A stretch of DNA of 64,000 bases from Meghimatium bilineatum (GCA_034231615.1 CM067299.1:15730834-15794833), one strand, 5' to 3'; shown: positions 1 to 12,445, counted from the first letter of the stretch. The notes: generated by a model not told the origin, from the letters alone. Program-made: numbers and translations.

Positions 1-351
1 TGTCGCCTTGAGAATTATGTGTTTATTTATTTTCTACCCGGGATTTACAATACTATAAAACTCTTATTGTCTACGTTAATTAAGGTTTTACCTAACTTTT
101 TTTCATAGCAAGCAAGAACACTTGAACTCTCAGCGATTTACACTGATTTACGAAGACGTTGGCTTTGTGCAGGCAAAAAATACTGCACTTGAAAAAAATG
201 TGTAAACGCGTTTCCATACAAAATGTTGATTAATCGCAGGTGACGTACTATTTTCCTCTTTGTTTCTATGTGGGGAAACACGTACTAGATATTATTTCGA
301 ATGCTACTGTATATTTCGGCTATACATACTTCTCAACATCAGCGGGTATAG

Positions 352-718
352 TATTAATTCATTCACTTCATTCGTTTTCCTTTTACGCTGAAGTTAGCAC
401 ATAGGGCAGAGGTCAGATCTCTCCAATTATGTCTGTTCAAAGCTATTCTGTGCAGTTCTTGAATAGTATGGATATTGATTGTTTTACTTTCTCTAAGTAT
501 TGTTTTTCTGAGTGTTTCTTTTGGTCTACCCCTGGCTCGTTTGCCTGTAGGTATCCATTCAAGAGATTGGTGGTGTATTATGTTGATGTCTGCGCGTAGG
601 ACATGCCCGATGTAGGATCAACGGCGTTTTCTGATAACATCTGTGATGAAATTTTGATGTGTCTCTTCTCCGATTTATCATTCGATTTGAATTCACTCCA
701 ATGGGTGTTAGTTATAAA
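352..718 (-). mobile_element. LINE 3' end, decayed, with (AATG)n tail
   Basis: The minus strand reads as the C-terminus of a LINE ORF2 (GRPKETLRRTILRENK-type basic stretch, then QNWRDLTS) and ends in a short AATG-rich tail on the low-coordinate side. It closely matches 56640-57100, so the two are sister copies. Frames are broken and only about 110 codons remain. Confidence 0.75.
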
Positions 719-1032
719 AAGAATTGGAATGAACTGACTTCTGTTACACAAATCGGTCTGAACTTTACGATGTTAGTTAATTAATCCAACGATCGACGGA
801 ATGACCCAAACTTGATTAGAGAAAGACCCTACATCAAATACATCATAGTACCTTTTCCTCATGTTCACCACATTTTCATTGATGTTCATGTCATCCTCAT
901 CTTTGCTTGCCAAGGATTAACATTATTATCATCATCATCTCATACACTTTTTCTCTATATAATCATCTCTTACATTATTTCTCTGTCTAATTATCTCATT
1001 CACTGTTTCTTTGTATAAATACCAAATGCACT
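719..1032. other. No gene recognised
   Basis: AT-rich, with a small ORF at 812-1018 that is hydrophobic and low in complexity and resembles no known family. Confidence 0.5.
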
Positions 1033-1308
1033 GTTCATCTGTATAGTTATCTCGTACAATATTTTTTTCTCCGTATAGTTATCTCGTACAATATTTTTTT
1101 CTCCGTATAGTTATCTCGTACAATATTTTCTTCTCTGTATAGTTATCTCGTACAATATTTCCTTCTCCGTATAGTTATCTCGTACAATATTTTCTTCTCC
1201 GTATAGTTATCTCGCACAATAGTTTCTTCTCCGTATAGTTATCTCGTACAATATTTTCTTCTCCGTATAGTTATCTCGTACAATATTTCCTTCTCCGTAT
1301 AGTTATCT
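1033..1308. repeat. Minisatellite, about 33-bp unit, 8 copies
   Basis: Unit of the type ctccgtatagttatctcgta followed by caatattttctt. Units differ by a few bases and by T-run length. Confidence 0.93.
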
Positions 1309-1309
1309 T

Positions 1310-2190
1310 AAAAAAAAGATTAAAACATTGTTCGGTGAGTAATGAACAGAAAACAAATTGCACAGAAGTATTGCAAATAAAGAGAGGTCAGGTGAGTCCA
1401 AAAATGAAACTTGCATGCTTTAATCTTCTCACACCTGCACGATGATCCTTACCTAGAGAGAGCACGTGTGTCGAATATTTTTTATGCCATGTGAACGTAC
1501 GCAAGTATTTAAATAATTTTAACTTCTTGGGCAGAAACGTTAGCACCATTTGTGCCTGAAACCAAACATTTTTTAACGTAAAATCTTCTTTTTAGAATAT
1601 AGATTTCTGATTAATATAAGCCAGTTAAATGGTAATTAGAGGAAAAATGGATGTGCAACCTCTAGACATGTCTTACTGTGGATGAAAATGAGCTTTTTTA
1701 AAAACGTAGTTTCTCAAATCTATTTTGTAATGGTGATATCAATAATTGTTAAATTATGTTAGCGGAAGAATTACTTTTCATAAGACATTTATTTTAACAA
1801 GGTGAGCATAGTGTGCATCAGACCAATTTGAGGACCATCAAAGAAAATTCCGAACAATATAAAACACTCATGAACCAGAAATAAGAAAATGTAAAGTATA
1901 AAAAGCAATGTTGCAGGGGCTGAGAATATAAAACTTAATATAATCGGACTATTATCAGAACTCCGCATGAATTAGTGTGAAAATTGTCATACAACTTTGA
2001 AATGGTATATATATATATACGAGTACATATATGCGACATGTCACATACACAAAAACGTACTAACATCAGTATTTATACCACTAAATGAAAAGCCAAGGGA
2101 GTATATTGTACAGAATATAGAACAATGCGTTTGATGAGCCATATAACCATTATTGTAGATAATGCATGAAGTAATTACTAACAAAATAGA
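1310..2190. other. No gene recognised
   Basis: AT-rich sequence with scattered stops in all frames and one short TA run near 2012. No family or repeat was recognised. Confidence 0.5.
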
Positions 2191-2194
2191 CTTC

Positions 2195-3050
2195 AAAATC
2201 TGTGAAACAAGCGAGGCAGTGAAAACTCAGTTATATGGAGCATAAGACAGATATATTCATTCAGAAATAAATAAACTTGTGGGTCATCAGGAACCACTGC
2301 TTGGTATCAGACCATTGGTAGATCAATAAATAGAAGAAAGGAAAAATATATATCGAGAAAAAAACAAGTCAATCAAGCGCTAGTGTAAATATTCAACATT
2401 CAAATATAAATAGGAGCAATACAATGATGAGATCACCTAAGCCTATTTTACAATCTACACATATTAAATCTTTAAACAGATACAAGAATTGCCAGGTCTC
2501 AAGATCAATGGAAAAATAATATACAATCTTCATTATGGTGATGATATAGCTCTCTTAACAGAGGAAAACAAAAACAGGAGTTACGAATACTAACTAGAAG
2601 AAATGGGTTGAAATATTTAAAACCCAAAAAGAAACTATGATAGTCGGAAAAATTGAGAAGAAACCAGTATTAAATACAAAAATACACACATATTGCAATA
2701 ACAAAAAGTCTGGGACACATTCGGGAAGTGATGTCAAATGAATTCTCGAGATGGTGATCGTTGTCATGACAAGGTTGAATACAACTTGCAAAAATTAAGA
2801 TAAAAAAACGATGGACATATTGGTCATGTACTTATAATGAATGAAAACAGACTGCAATAAAATTGATACCAGATGGCAGCATAAAAAAGGACAGACTAAG
2901 AGAGACTATCCATAACAAAAATCAAAGAGCGTATGGCTATTGGTCTCAACTACATACAAGAATTACACACAGTAGCATCACATCGCTAGAACTGGAGAGC
3001 TCTGATTTCTGCACTATGCACCGTGTTCGGCGCTGAAGGAACATAGATAT
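2195..3050 (+). mobile_element. Decayed LINE segments (RT to C-terminus)
   Basis: Around 2205-2335 a frame resembles the YREHKTNEY...GHQEPLL block of a LINE C-terminal region. From about 2425, GLKINGKII...HYGDDIALLTE corresponds to the RT catalytic block, with the first D of the usual YADD altered to HYGDD context. The end at about 3045 reads like the LINE C-terminus HTVASHR..WRALISALC. There are several frame changes, and two different LINE lineages seem to be joined. Confidence 0.65.
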
Positions 3051-3074
3051 ATAGATAGATAGATTATTATATAC

Positions 3075-3470
3075 AGTAAGACAAATCTATACACATCGCT
3101 AGTGATAAGTATTGTTTTATATGGATGTGAAAACTGGACACTAATATAGATACGGAAAGAAGGATTCAGCCTTGAATATAAGAGATATACATAAGTTTGT
3201 TAAAAATCAGGTATATAGAACATAAGACACAAGTATTAGTTCAGCAGTTAACATATTTCCAGGTTATCAAGAACCACTTTTGAGAAGTGAAACTGCGCAA
3301 ACCTGTTTGGTTTAGACATGTAACGAGACAAGAGACACTTTCAAAAACTAATGTGTAAGGAACATTTTATGGTGGAAAGAGAACAGGGCGAAAGAGTAAA
3401 TCCTGGATTGACATCATCAAAGAATAGTCTGGGCAAGATGTTTCTACTTTCGTCCGAATAGCTTAGATAG
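3075..3470 (+). mobile_element. Decayed LINE C-terminal fragment
   Basis: The frame begins KTNLYTSLVISIVLYGCENW, the thumb/connection block of many LINE reverse transcriptases, followed by traces of a basic GRQSKSWID-like tail. Several stops and shifts. Confidence 0.65.
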
Positions 3471-3542
3471 AATAGTTTATGGAGTTATATTTGTTATTAT
3501 GTTTCCATTGTGGCATACCTACGACAATAACCAGTTATGGGT

Positions 3543-3695
3543 CTTCTTCTTCAGCGTTCATTCTCAAACTCCCGCTGGATTTCTCTTGTAACAAGACAAT
3601 GGTCCAACACGATTTCCAGTTGAATGCAGTGAAGAGAATGGAAATGAGTTGTATTGTCGTTTTAATTGCACCAACGATCCAACACATCCGTCATC
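3543..3695 (-). mobile_element. SINE family A copy
   Basis: Begins (plus strand) cttcttcttcagcgttcatt and shares about 150 bp with copies at 32815, 52988 and 61600. Read on the minus strand it ends in GAACGC(TGAA)GAAGAAG, the shared tail. This is the most diverged of the four copies. Confidence 0.75.
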
Positions 3696-3947
3696 CATTG
3701 TATATGTTTGTTTTGTATGTATTGAAGAATTGATATGACACCCACTCTTTCTCTTGTGACCTCGTTTCTAATTTTGTGCCTTCTGGTCACTCCTGTGGCT
3801 TTTCTCAGACATACTGTTGTAATTAGTTGTCATTTATGTTTTGTTGTTAATGATCATGTTTGACATTTGTAGCACAAGGTTGGAATGAAGATACTCTGGA
3901 TAAGATGTTATTGTTTGTTGTCATTGGTAGCATTTTGTGTTGCAATA

Positions 3948-4672
3948 CAGATACGATACAGATAAGATACAGATAAGATACAGATAATAGCAAAATCTTG
4001 GTTAACAGCAGAGACACTGAAAACCAGACTAATATCATGATGAATGGACATAAGTTTGAAGTGGTGAATGCCTTCAAATACCTCGCATCCAGTATATGCA
4101 GCGATGGAAAATGCAAAGCAGAACTAAAAACATAAAGCTGGAGATGGCTTTAGCGTCATTGTCAAGGCTAACGGTGATTTGGAAAAGCAACATCAGTGTT
4201 GGAGTGAAAATCAAACTGTATAGGTCACTGGTGCTTTCTGTTGTGTTGTATGGTTGTGAGAGTTGGACACTCACTGCGGACATGGAGAGAAGATTACAGG
4301 CTTTCGAGTACAAATGCTGCAGAAGAATTCTACGAATTTCCTATAGGGAACATAAGACTAATGTGTACGTAAGAAATAAAGTAGAGATATGTGCAGGTGT
4401 CCAGGGGCCATTGCTTTCAATAGTGAAACGACGAAAACTAGCATAGTTCGGACATGTATGCAGGAATAATTTCTTGCCAAATACAATACTGCAGGGAACT
4501 GTCGAAGGAGGAAGAAGCAGAAAGGACAGATAAAGGCATGGACAGGAAAAGATATTTTAACACTCATCCGCATCGCTGAGGATAGAATTCGCTGGAGGAC
4601 TCTGTGTGCTGAAGTATGTGCAATGTTGTACCCCTACGACCCTGAAGGGTTACGGGTTTATTGATTGATTGA
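3948..4672 (+). mobile_element. 5'-truncated LINE inserted into an older LINE; 13-bp target duplication
   Basis: The frame runs from VNSRDTENQTNIMMNGHKF through KYLASSICSDGKCK, LVLSVVLYGCESWTL and FEYKCCRRILRISYREH to the C-terminal GHVCR...LQGTVEGG region, broken by a few stops and shifts. The 3' end is a (TTGA)n tail. The 13-mer ttgtgttgcaata flanks it at 3935-3947 and 4673-4685. Confidence 0.85.
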
Positions 4673-4685
4673 TTGTGTTGCAATA

Positions 4686-4860
4686 AAGGGATAATTGACC
4701 AAGTATTTCATTCGCTTTGCTACAACGAATATCTATTTCGGTGTTCATCTTTCCATCTGAAGATAATGTTACGCCTAAGTATTTGAAGGTGTTGGTTTAT
4801 TATGGAAGCTGGTATCTCGTGTCTGAAGCATGGCGTTTGTTGTTAACATCGCTGCCCGCC
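4686..4860 (-). mobile_element. Older LINE fragment interrupted by the 3948-4672 insertion
   Basis: The minus strand reads KYLGVTLSSDGKMNTEIDI then RCSKANEILGQLSLY, the block just after the RT catalytic site in many LINEs. The sequence resumes, less clearly, below 3935. Confidence 0.65.
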
Positions 4861-5261
4861 TTAGTTGAAATGTACTCCACATGAAATTTATTTAAGCAAA
4901 TTATTTGGTATGAACAGGATAAATCATCTACAGACTCGCTAGAATTGCCATATTTATTCTCTTTATTCTCTTTATTTTGAACATAGAAAAATTGAAAAAG
5001 TGTCGTTCATACAAATTCTTTTTTTTTTTCGAATGAACAATACAGGATTAACATCAAATACATTTAATGAAACATTTCAATGATGAAACAAACAGCGCAT
5101 ATTTTGCATAATGTTATATGAAGGATGGCACTGTTTTGCATGTATAATTTTCTGAATGTTTGGCCTCAATATAGACAAGAGACACTGGGTATCTCTTTCA
5201 ATACGGCGTTGATGTTGTCTTTATATAATGGTTAGGACTGAGAATTCAGACTCCACTAAAT

Positions 5262-5723
5262 ATGTTGAAGAGAATGGTACCATCATACCAACTGAAGCAG
5301 TGGCCACTGGAGGGTACAATGGAAGATGTATCATCATCACGTGACATATTCTTTCCAAAACATTGTCTGCAATTTCTGTCCTCAAACCGATATGTCGTGA
5401 ATTGTGACCCTTTTGTGCCTCGCTGCGTAAGTGGTAGAAGTGGTAAAAATCACCATATTTTTCTGGAGATTGTCACCCTGTCCGCTGTTTGTACGTTTAT
5501 TTTCGTAGCCTCTTTAATTTTGATATTCTTCATAGTATTAAATGGTCTATTGAGCCTTATCTATTGGTTTATTTCAAGATATTTCTCCTTTTTTCTTTCA
5601 GTGGCGTTTTCAACATTACTCAAGAAAAACACATTTCTTCTCCCTATACACAGTTACCTTTACTATTCTACTGATTGCCTCTACATAGTAATGTTTACTA
5701 TTCTACTGATTGCCTCTACATAG
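5262..5723 (+). other. Open reading frame of unknown status (153 codons)
   Basis: No family was recognised. The middle (about residues 65-115) is strongly hydrophobic and could be two membrane segments, but the frame is T-rich, and such stretches give Phe, Leu and Ile codons by composition alone. The last 20 codons run into a 35-bp tandem repeat. I see no splice-site or conservation argument for a gene. Confidence 0.15.
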
Positions 5724-5783
5724 TAATGTTTACTATTCTACTGATTGCCTCTACATAGTAATGTTTACTATTCTACTGATTGA
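5659..5783. repeat. Minisatellite, 35-bp unit, 3.5 copies
   Basis: Unit contains tactattctactgattgcct. Copies are nearly identical. Confidence 0.9.
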
Positions 5784-5787
5784 CCAA

Positions 5788-5955
5788 GAGACCGTCTATA
5801 AATTACGTCAACAACATTTTTGCCAATTTCTTAACCCTCCTGCTGTGTCTACAACTGTCAATAATTATGGTGCCTCATTGCTTAATTAAGTCCAAAAAAT
5901 TAATCTCTCACCTTCCCCACCCCCAAAACTTGTTGACTTAATTTGTGGACAACTC
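5788..5955. mobile_element. MITE-like element, family F (diverged copy)
   Basis: Left end gaccgtctataaattacgtc and right end gacttaatttgtggacaact are inverted relatives of each other and match the ends of the copies at 10966 and 20940. Confidence 0.55.
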
Positions 5956-6234
5956 AAGATTCACTTTTGTGTATCGAAATTGATTTTATATAATTTAAAC
6001 ATGGCACTGTCTTAAATTACTGGACAATATTTGTAAAGTGTATTATGGTGTCCGACTCTGTGAAGGCCAAGGTTCCGAGCTCGTAATCCGCCTAATGCAA
6101 TTTTGTAATAGAATAACATTTTGAATATGAGAGTTTGATCTCAAAGTGAACAAAGATAAGCAACTCGACAATTGACTATTTGATTAGACAAGGGAGAGAA
6201 TGGAATTTAATAAACCAAAAGTATAATAATGTTA

Positions 6235-7105
6235 TGTTATGTTATGTTCCTCCAGGGCCATAGGCGGCGCATAGGGCAGAAACCATAGCTTTCCATTTCT
6301 GTCTTTGTGTTGCCAGGTCTTTCAATTGTTGCGTGTTGTTTAGGTTCATTGACATGCCTTCTCTATTAATGGTTCTTCGTAGAGTTTCTCTAGGTCTCCC
6401 TCTTCTTCTTACTCCAGGTGGCACCCAATATAGTGACTGATGGGGGAATTCTTAGGCTGTTCATTCTGAGAACATGGCCGATGTAAGTCCAACGCCTTTG
6501 TCTAATGAAGGAAGATATATAGGTTTGTTTGCTTTCCTCTCTTATAGTAGTGTTAGATTTAAAGTCACTCCACTTAACGTTCAGAATGGTACGTAGGCAT
6601 TTGTTTTCAAAGGAGTCGAGTCTTTTATCTGTGGCTTTTGTGGCTTTCCAACTTTCGCACCCATATGATAGAATAGGGATGATGTTGGAGTTAAATAACT
6701 TGAGTTTTGTGGTGTTTCTTAGTGTGTTTGACGTCCATATGTTGCGTAGTTTATTGAAAGCACCCGCTGCAAGGGCAATACGGTGTAAAATTTCTTTTGA
6801 TGAGTCTCCATCCAATGCTAGATTGGTGCCTAAATATGTAAAATTGTTGACTTTTAATAATGGAACATTTTGAATTTCTATGTTGTCGTTGGATCTCGTA
6901 AAATCTAGTATATGAGTTTTTGATGTGTTGATTTTCAACCCTATCTGATTTGAGTAGTGTTGGAGATTGTCAAGCTTAGATTGAGCATCTGTGTGGTTTG
7001 CGCTCAAAAGGGCTAGGTCATCTGCGTAGTCAAGATCTTCGAGAACAGTATTATTAATCCATTTTATTCCTGTCAGCTCATTTTCAGTGCTCTTTCTCAT
7101 ATAAT
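6235..7105 (-). mobile_element. LINE 3' half: RT with YADD to C-terminus, (ACATA)n tail
   Basis: The main frame (7100 to 6390) has LEDLDYADDLALLS, the RT catalytic block, then LKINTSKTHIL, NNFTYLGTNLALDGD, ILSYGCESW, FENKCLRTILNVKW and GHVLRMN. A shifted frame (6424 to 6242) continues with RRRGRPRETLRRTI and WKAMVSALCAAYGPGGT to a stop. So there is one frameshift near 6400, and the element is 5'-truncated before RT. The tail is a short ACATA-type repeat at 6230-6245. It is relatively well preserved. Confidence 0.85.
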
Positions 7106-7756
7106 AGCTAGTTGAATTTAACCGTTACAAATCCACGAGAAAACGTGGACAAGTAAATTAAACTAGCGATAGTTTTAGGAAAACAAGTTGGGAGATATTT
7201 TCATGGCCTTGGTTTGAGCAAACATATTTGAGACCAAAAAAAAAAAAAGAAAAAAAAAAGTTAACGTGGACGAATTTACACTAAAGACAAACACTTGGAG
7301 TAAGTAACTTGGTAAAATAAAAGATTTATAGATCTGGAGGGAAAAAACATGAAGAGATGAACTGACGTCTGGAGAACTAACTAATGCGGAGTGCAAAAAA
7401 GCTAGTTTGTTGAAACTAACGCACAGAGTTTTAATCAATTCTAGAGTAGCTGGAGCCCAGTTTAGACATATCGAAAAGGGGCCAGAAAATATATTTATCA
7501 GGATTCCTTCAGACAGTTCACTAAGGCCGTAGTTCACGTTGCGTGAATGCAAGATTGTTCGTAACCTGACGGAATGATTTTATGTTTCATTCTAGATTTC
7601 TATGATATAGTTAGTGAGGAAAGCAGTGTCAATATCATTTAGAGCTTAGCAGAGTTGCATATGAAGCAAATTGTGATATTCATGCCATATTGATTATTAG
7701 AATTATAATTACGTGTATCAAGGAGATAGTTACTTGTAAATATATGGAGTGCACTG
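7106..7756. other. No gene recognised
   Basis: Contains an A-rich run at 7238-7260. The minus ORF at 7175-7552 resembles no family. Confidence 0.5.
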
Positions 7757-7966
7757 AAACTGTGATGTAAATTAGAACTGTGATGTAAATTAGAACTGTG
7801 ATGTAAATTAGAACTGTGACGTAAATTAGAACTGTGATGTAAATTAGAACTGTGATGTAAATTAGAACTGTGATGTAAATTAGAAATGTGATGTAAATTA
7901 GAAATGTGATGTAAATTAGAACTGTGATGTAAATTAGAACTGTGATGTAAATTAGAACTGTGATAT
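7757..7966. repeat. Minisatellite, 18-bp unit, about 12 copies
   Basis: Unit tgtgatgtaaattagaac, with single-base variants (gaaatg, gacgta). Confidence 0.93.
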
Positions 7967-7969
7967 GTT

Positions 7970-8825
7970 GTTTATTGAGATGAACTGCAGTAGATATTTT
8001 GTGTGAAGCAACTGACTATTATAAATGTGGAAGTTTTTTCTGGAGATTGAAGTGACCGACTTATGCATTGGCAACTATGTTGAAGAATTGAATAGGAAAT
8101 AAACAATGACCTTATGTCAATGAATCTATATTCTAAAATATTGTGTGTGAAGCTATGAGCTTATGTCGACGAAATATGGATGCATTGAGCCTAGTAAGAA
8201 ACAAAATGCTTATTAGTATAACCCTACACAATGTTCTCAATTACTGTGTGTGAAGTTATAAGCTTATGTCGACGATATAGTACGATTGACTTGTGAATTT
8301 GGAGATAGATCTATTATTATTATTAAGATGCACAACTTATGAAGTTTGAAGAGAGGAATTATCAAGCAGTCGAGCATAATACTGTGATTTGTTGGAAGGT
8401 TGTGCGGAAACTTGAATAATGTATACAAATTTCAATTGACTGATAAACCATATTAATTCAGAACCACTGTGCATTGTTTATGAAATTATATTAGAAAGAT
8501 ATTGAAGTGAAGATATTTGACTTAGGAAATCATCAGTCGGTGTTGCGACATCAGGCCACAACGAATGTCTTTATGACATTTCTGTGAGAGATCATATTGT
8601 AGAAGATAGAGAACAATCATATTCCGGCAAAACTTTGTGTAGTTTTAGAGTAGAAACTGTACTGATGTGGTCAATGATTAACATTGTTTTGAACCAATCA
8701 TTATTCGAGGTTCAAAAACATTGGGCCTCCCGAATTACTGAACAAAGAAGAGGGGAGAATCCTGTGTTAGTTTGAATTGATTGACATTTGCAACAACAAA
8801 GTAGTAGTAAACTAGAGATAATCTT
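7970..8825. other. No gene recognised
   Basis: AT-rich, with loose internal similarity between 8100-8180 and 8220-8290 (tgtgtgaag..atgagcttatgtcgacga), suggesting an old degraded repeat. The ORF at 8584-8775 has no recognisable family. Confidence 0.45.
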
Positions 8826-8827
8826 TA

Positions 8828-8980
8828 TGTTGGAGTATACCAGCAGCGTCTTAACCTGCTGATGTGCTGAAATCGTTGGATTGTATTAGTAGCATCTGAA
8901 CCTGCTGATGTGCTGAAATCGTTGGAGTGTACCAGCAGTGCCTCAACCTGCCGAAGCGTTAACGCCGTGGGAATGTACCT
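8828..8980. repeat. Degenerate minisatellite, about 55-bp unit, 3 copies
   Basis: Shared core aacctgctgatgtgctgaaa, with flanking ccagcag. The third copy is diverged. Confidence 0.75.
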
Positions 8981-9351
8981 ATAAAAAGGTGCTGACTTAT
9001 TCGAGAAGATTAACCTTACTGGTACTTTTGAGATTCATTATGATTCGTATGAATTAAGAAGACATAAACAATCATGGAATTACGTACTATCATTGGAAGA
9101 ACAACGAGAATTAGCTGCCAATCAAGACTCATAGGCTGGACATAAATTATATCAGATCAGTGACTGTTATTGATAGGAAGGTAGGCTGAGGAATGGAGTC
9201 GTCACTCATCCTCCCGGTGTTAACTTCACCCATGCAATCCTAGAAGTAATGATGCAAGTAATTAGTGTCGGTTGCTTTCCGTTTGTCTGATGTTGTCCTG
9301 TTGACCAAATTAATAATAATGAGTTGTTGTATACTGGAAATGAAGAATAAA

Positions 9352-9490
9352 CAATCATAACTATCAAGCTATTGAGTTATAACTATCAAGCTATTGAGTT
9401 ATAACTATCAAGCTATTGAGTTATAACTATCAAGCTATTGAGTTATAACTATCAAGCTATTGAGTTATAACTATCAAGCTATTGAGTTAT
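9352..9490. repeat. Minisatellite, 22-bp unit, 6 copies
   Basis: Unit aactatcaagctattgagtt plus at. Copies are nearly identical. Confidence 0.93.
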
Positions 9491-9744
9491 CTTCTATTAT
9501 TAGAGGTAAGAATTTATGTCTACATCCCTAGCTTCCCCAGGACACAACAAGGCGAAGTGCAAGTAAACAATAGAAGATCATGTTCCCTTAGAAGTGACTG
9601 TGTAAGTCAACAAGTACCAAGAAAGGTAATACTTTGGAGATCCATTGTCCAATATATACATTAGTAGCATCAAAACATAAAATACAGATGCAATTTTGCC
9701 TCAGTACCGTTTATAAACCAATGACAAACTACTAAACGAACATA

Positions 9745-9800
9745 CTGCCAAGTAAATCACTACAGCCAAATAATGCTGAATGAATGGCTACATCATGTAA
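9745..9800 (-). repeat. Dispersed repeat, family E
   Basis: The minus strand reads gatgtagccattcattcagc ... tgtagtgatttacttggc, matching copies at 28455, 33725 and 50595. Confidence 0.6.
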
Positions 9801-10669
9801 AAGAAATGCTACCATTTTATATTTAATATTATTGTTTAGTTTTTAAGTGTTCCAGGTCTGGCGTTCATGGTGGCTTCAAATATGTCTGGAGAAGGACTAT
9901 CCTGATTGTGTGTGAATATTGAGTATGTAGAATCAGTCTGATGAACGTGTAGTGGAAATTGTGAAAATATAATGAAATGAAATCAATATAGATATGAAGG
10001 GTAAGCTTAGAGAATTGTAGTACGATCAAATGGTCTGAACTATTAGTCGCAACATTACAATATATTTACTACCAGTATTCACAACAAAGTATAACTATTA
10101 ATAACAGTAATGTATCCATTTTTCTCGAACATATAAATATAGTGGGTAAAAACTGTACTATACCAGTATATTTCTTTCATCTACATAGATCTAGAAACAA
10201 TATGGTCAAAGATAAGATACATACTCCTTTAGAAGTCTAGAAGCTAATTGTGATTTACAATATATTTCTTATTGGTCTGGAAATTGAGAATAATGAATGC
10301 TGGCACCTTATTGTCTTTCCAAGCAATATTATTTTTGATCTGTAAGGAATGTTTATAGATGGCGATGAAGGAAGTAACTCACAGGACCAATCGGAGTCAC
10401 AAGATGTCCACAGCATGTATAAGGAATCCATGAAGTTCTTTTCACAGACCACTTTTCTTGATTTTCATTTGGAAAGGTAGTTTCTCGCAAAGTGATCTAC
10501 TTATATTTTATCGCATGTCTCCATGAAGCTAGACAGCTGCCCGTATCATTATGCACCCGTGATACACTTCTATTTTATAGTAATTTATACAATGCTCACA
10601 TTATTTTTAACAACTGGTTACCTGTGCCGGCGATAGCCAAGACCATCGCAGTATAGAAGACCACTGCAC

Positions 10670-10850
10670 AGAATTAATTAAGAGACTTCATTCGTTACGT
10701 TTTTTATTATTGTCGTGTGTCCGTTGGTTACTTTTTATATACTTGTAGTCGCCTTGGTTATTTTTGCATGCGACTCAAACTATATAAATAGTGACCAACG
10801 GAAAGTGGCACAATAATGAAAAAGGACCTTGTGAAGGACTAATTAATTCT
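10670..10850. mobile_element. Palindromic MITE, family C
   Basis: Ends agaattaattaagagac and gaaggactaattaattct are inverted repeats. The inner arms also pair (ttggttactttttatatact with the reverse of agtt...atagtgaccaa), around a centre near 10768. The same palindrome recurs at 18098 and 56048. No coding capacity. Confidence 0.8.
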
Positions 10851-10965
10851 ATGCAGATGTCTTCTGTTGTACACGATCATGATTAAGCGGGTGCCACAGT
10901 TCAATGTGAGATGATCAAGGCGGTTGATATGCTATGTGTTCGGTAAGCGGTGAAGGGTTAGAGGG

Positions 10966-11272
10966 CTGTTCATAAATTACGTCAAACATTACAAGGGGGT
11001 GAGGGGGGGGGTTGTCTGAAAAAAAAGACAGTTGTTGACAAAAAGCGAAAAAAAAGTTGGGGAGAGGGGAGAATTACCAAAGTGTACAATATTACTGTTA
11101 TTTTTTTATCCACTAATAAAATTGTTTGAATATGACTTTTTTTAAACCTACAATTATGAAACAAAAGTATGTAGTTTTTTCATACTTTTTCTTTAAAAAT
11201 AATTATTTTCGTTGTGGGTAAGGGGGTGGGAGATTAAAGAAATGTTTGATGTAATAAAGTAAAAGGGTAGAG
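10966..11272. mobile_element. MITE-like element, family F
   Basis: Left end agggctgttcataaattacg and right end, inverted, accctnttactttattacat form imperfect terminal inverted repeats. G-rich stretches lie near each end. No transposase frame. The family of the autonomous partner is not known to me. Confidence 0.65.
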
Positions 11273-11349
11273 TCCCTGAATTCGTGCACTGGAAAGATGA
11301 GTCAAATATTGACAAATAAATTGCTGATGTGATTTATGAAGAGCTGATT

Positions 11350-12262
11350 ATTTTAACAAGGATGCATTTTATCACCAATCCTATTTAATATCTACACAGA
11401 GAATATCTTTAAAAATATAGAAGAAACATCAGGACTCAAGATCAATGGGAAAATAATAAACAACATTAGATATGCAGATGACACTGTTCTTTTAGCAGAA
11501 AGTGAACATGAACTACAAAGACTACTAGATCAAGTCAATAAATCAAGTAATGAATATGGACTGGATATAAACATTCAAAAAACAAAAACCATGATAATCA
11601 GCAAAGACACAGAAGAACAGGAGATAAACATAAAACATACAGGGAGAGAAACTACAACAAGTAAAACAGTATCAATATCTTGGACACATAGTCACAAATG
11701 ATGGCAGATGTGAAACAGAAGTTAAAAGGAGAATAGGAATAGCTAAAAGTTCCTTCAATGACATGTGGAAATTATTAATATCTAAACAAATTACAAACAA
11801 GTTAAAAATGAGAATTATAAAATGCTACATCTATTCAATATTAATGTATGGCTCAGAAACATGGACACTAAATAAACAATTAGAAGACAAAATTGATGCC
11901 TTTGAGATTTGGGTATATAGAAGAATAGGGAGAACATCATGGAAAGAGAAGAAAACAAATAAAGAGGTGCTAAAGACACTTAATATGAAGAAAGAACTAC
12001 TACGAGAAATAAAGATCAGGCAAATAAAATACTTTGGACACATTAAAAGACATGCCACCTTATTGAAGACCTTACTTGAGGGTAAAGTCAAAGGGAAGCG
12101 AGCAAGAGGTAGGCAGAGATACAAGTGGGAGAGTAACATCACACGATGGACAGGTTTCAGTCTAGCAGAGTGCACCACCAAGACAAGAGACAGGAGATGT
12201 TGGAGATACAATGCAGCCAACCTTCGTTGCGGAGACGGCACTTGATGATGATTATTATTATT
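11350..12262 (+). mobile_element. LINE 3' half, one frameshift between RT and C-terminus
   Basis: Frame 11360 onward gives GCILSPILFNIYTENIF and then INNIRYADDTVLLAESEH, the RT motifs B and C. A shift near 11640-11700 separates this from the frame 11763-12245: [52 protein letters not shown] and the terminal [10 protein letters not shown] followed by stop. An ATT/GAT-rich tail follows. It is 5'-truncated; a related copy is at 30740-31145. Confidence 0.87.
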
Positions 12263-12445
12263 TTAAAAGACGCGATTTCGTAGTTTTATTGTGATTTTTA
12301 AAAATACCATTTTGTGATAACGCCTAAAGCTGTTTTAACAGCATTTTTATCTTTCTGTGCAGTACTAAACGTAATGTACAGACTTCCTAGAGCGTAAGGT
12401 TTCTATCCCTTTCAATCAGCATCCTTCTTTTTCTTCATCGTTCTT

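Noticed and set aside
5262-5723. 153-codon ORF as a membrane protein gene
   Set aside because: T-rich composition explains the hydrophobic stretch, the end runs into a tandem repeat, and no family or splice evidence was found.
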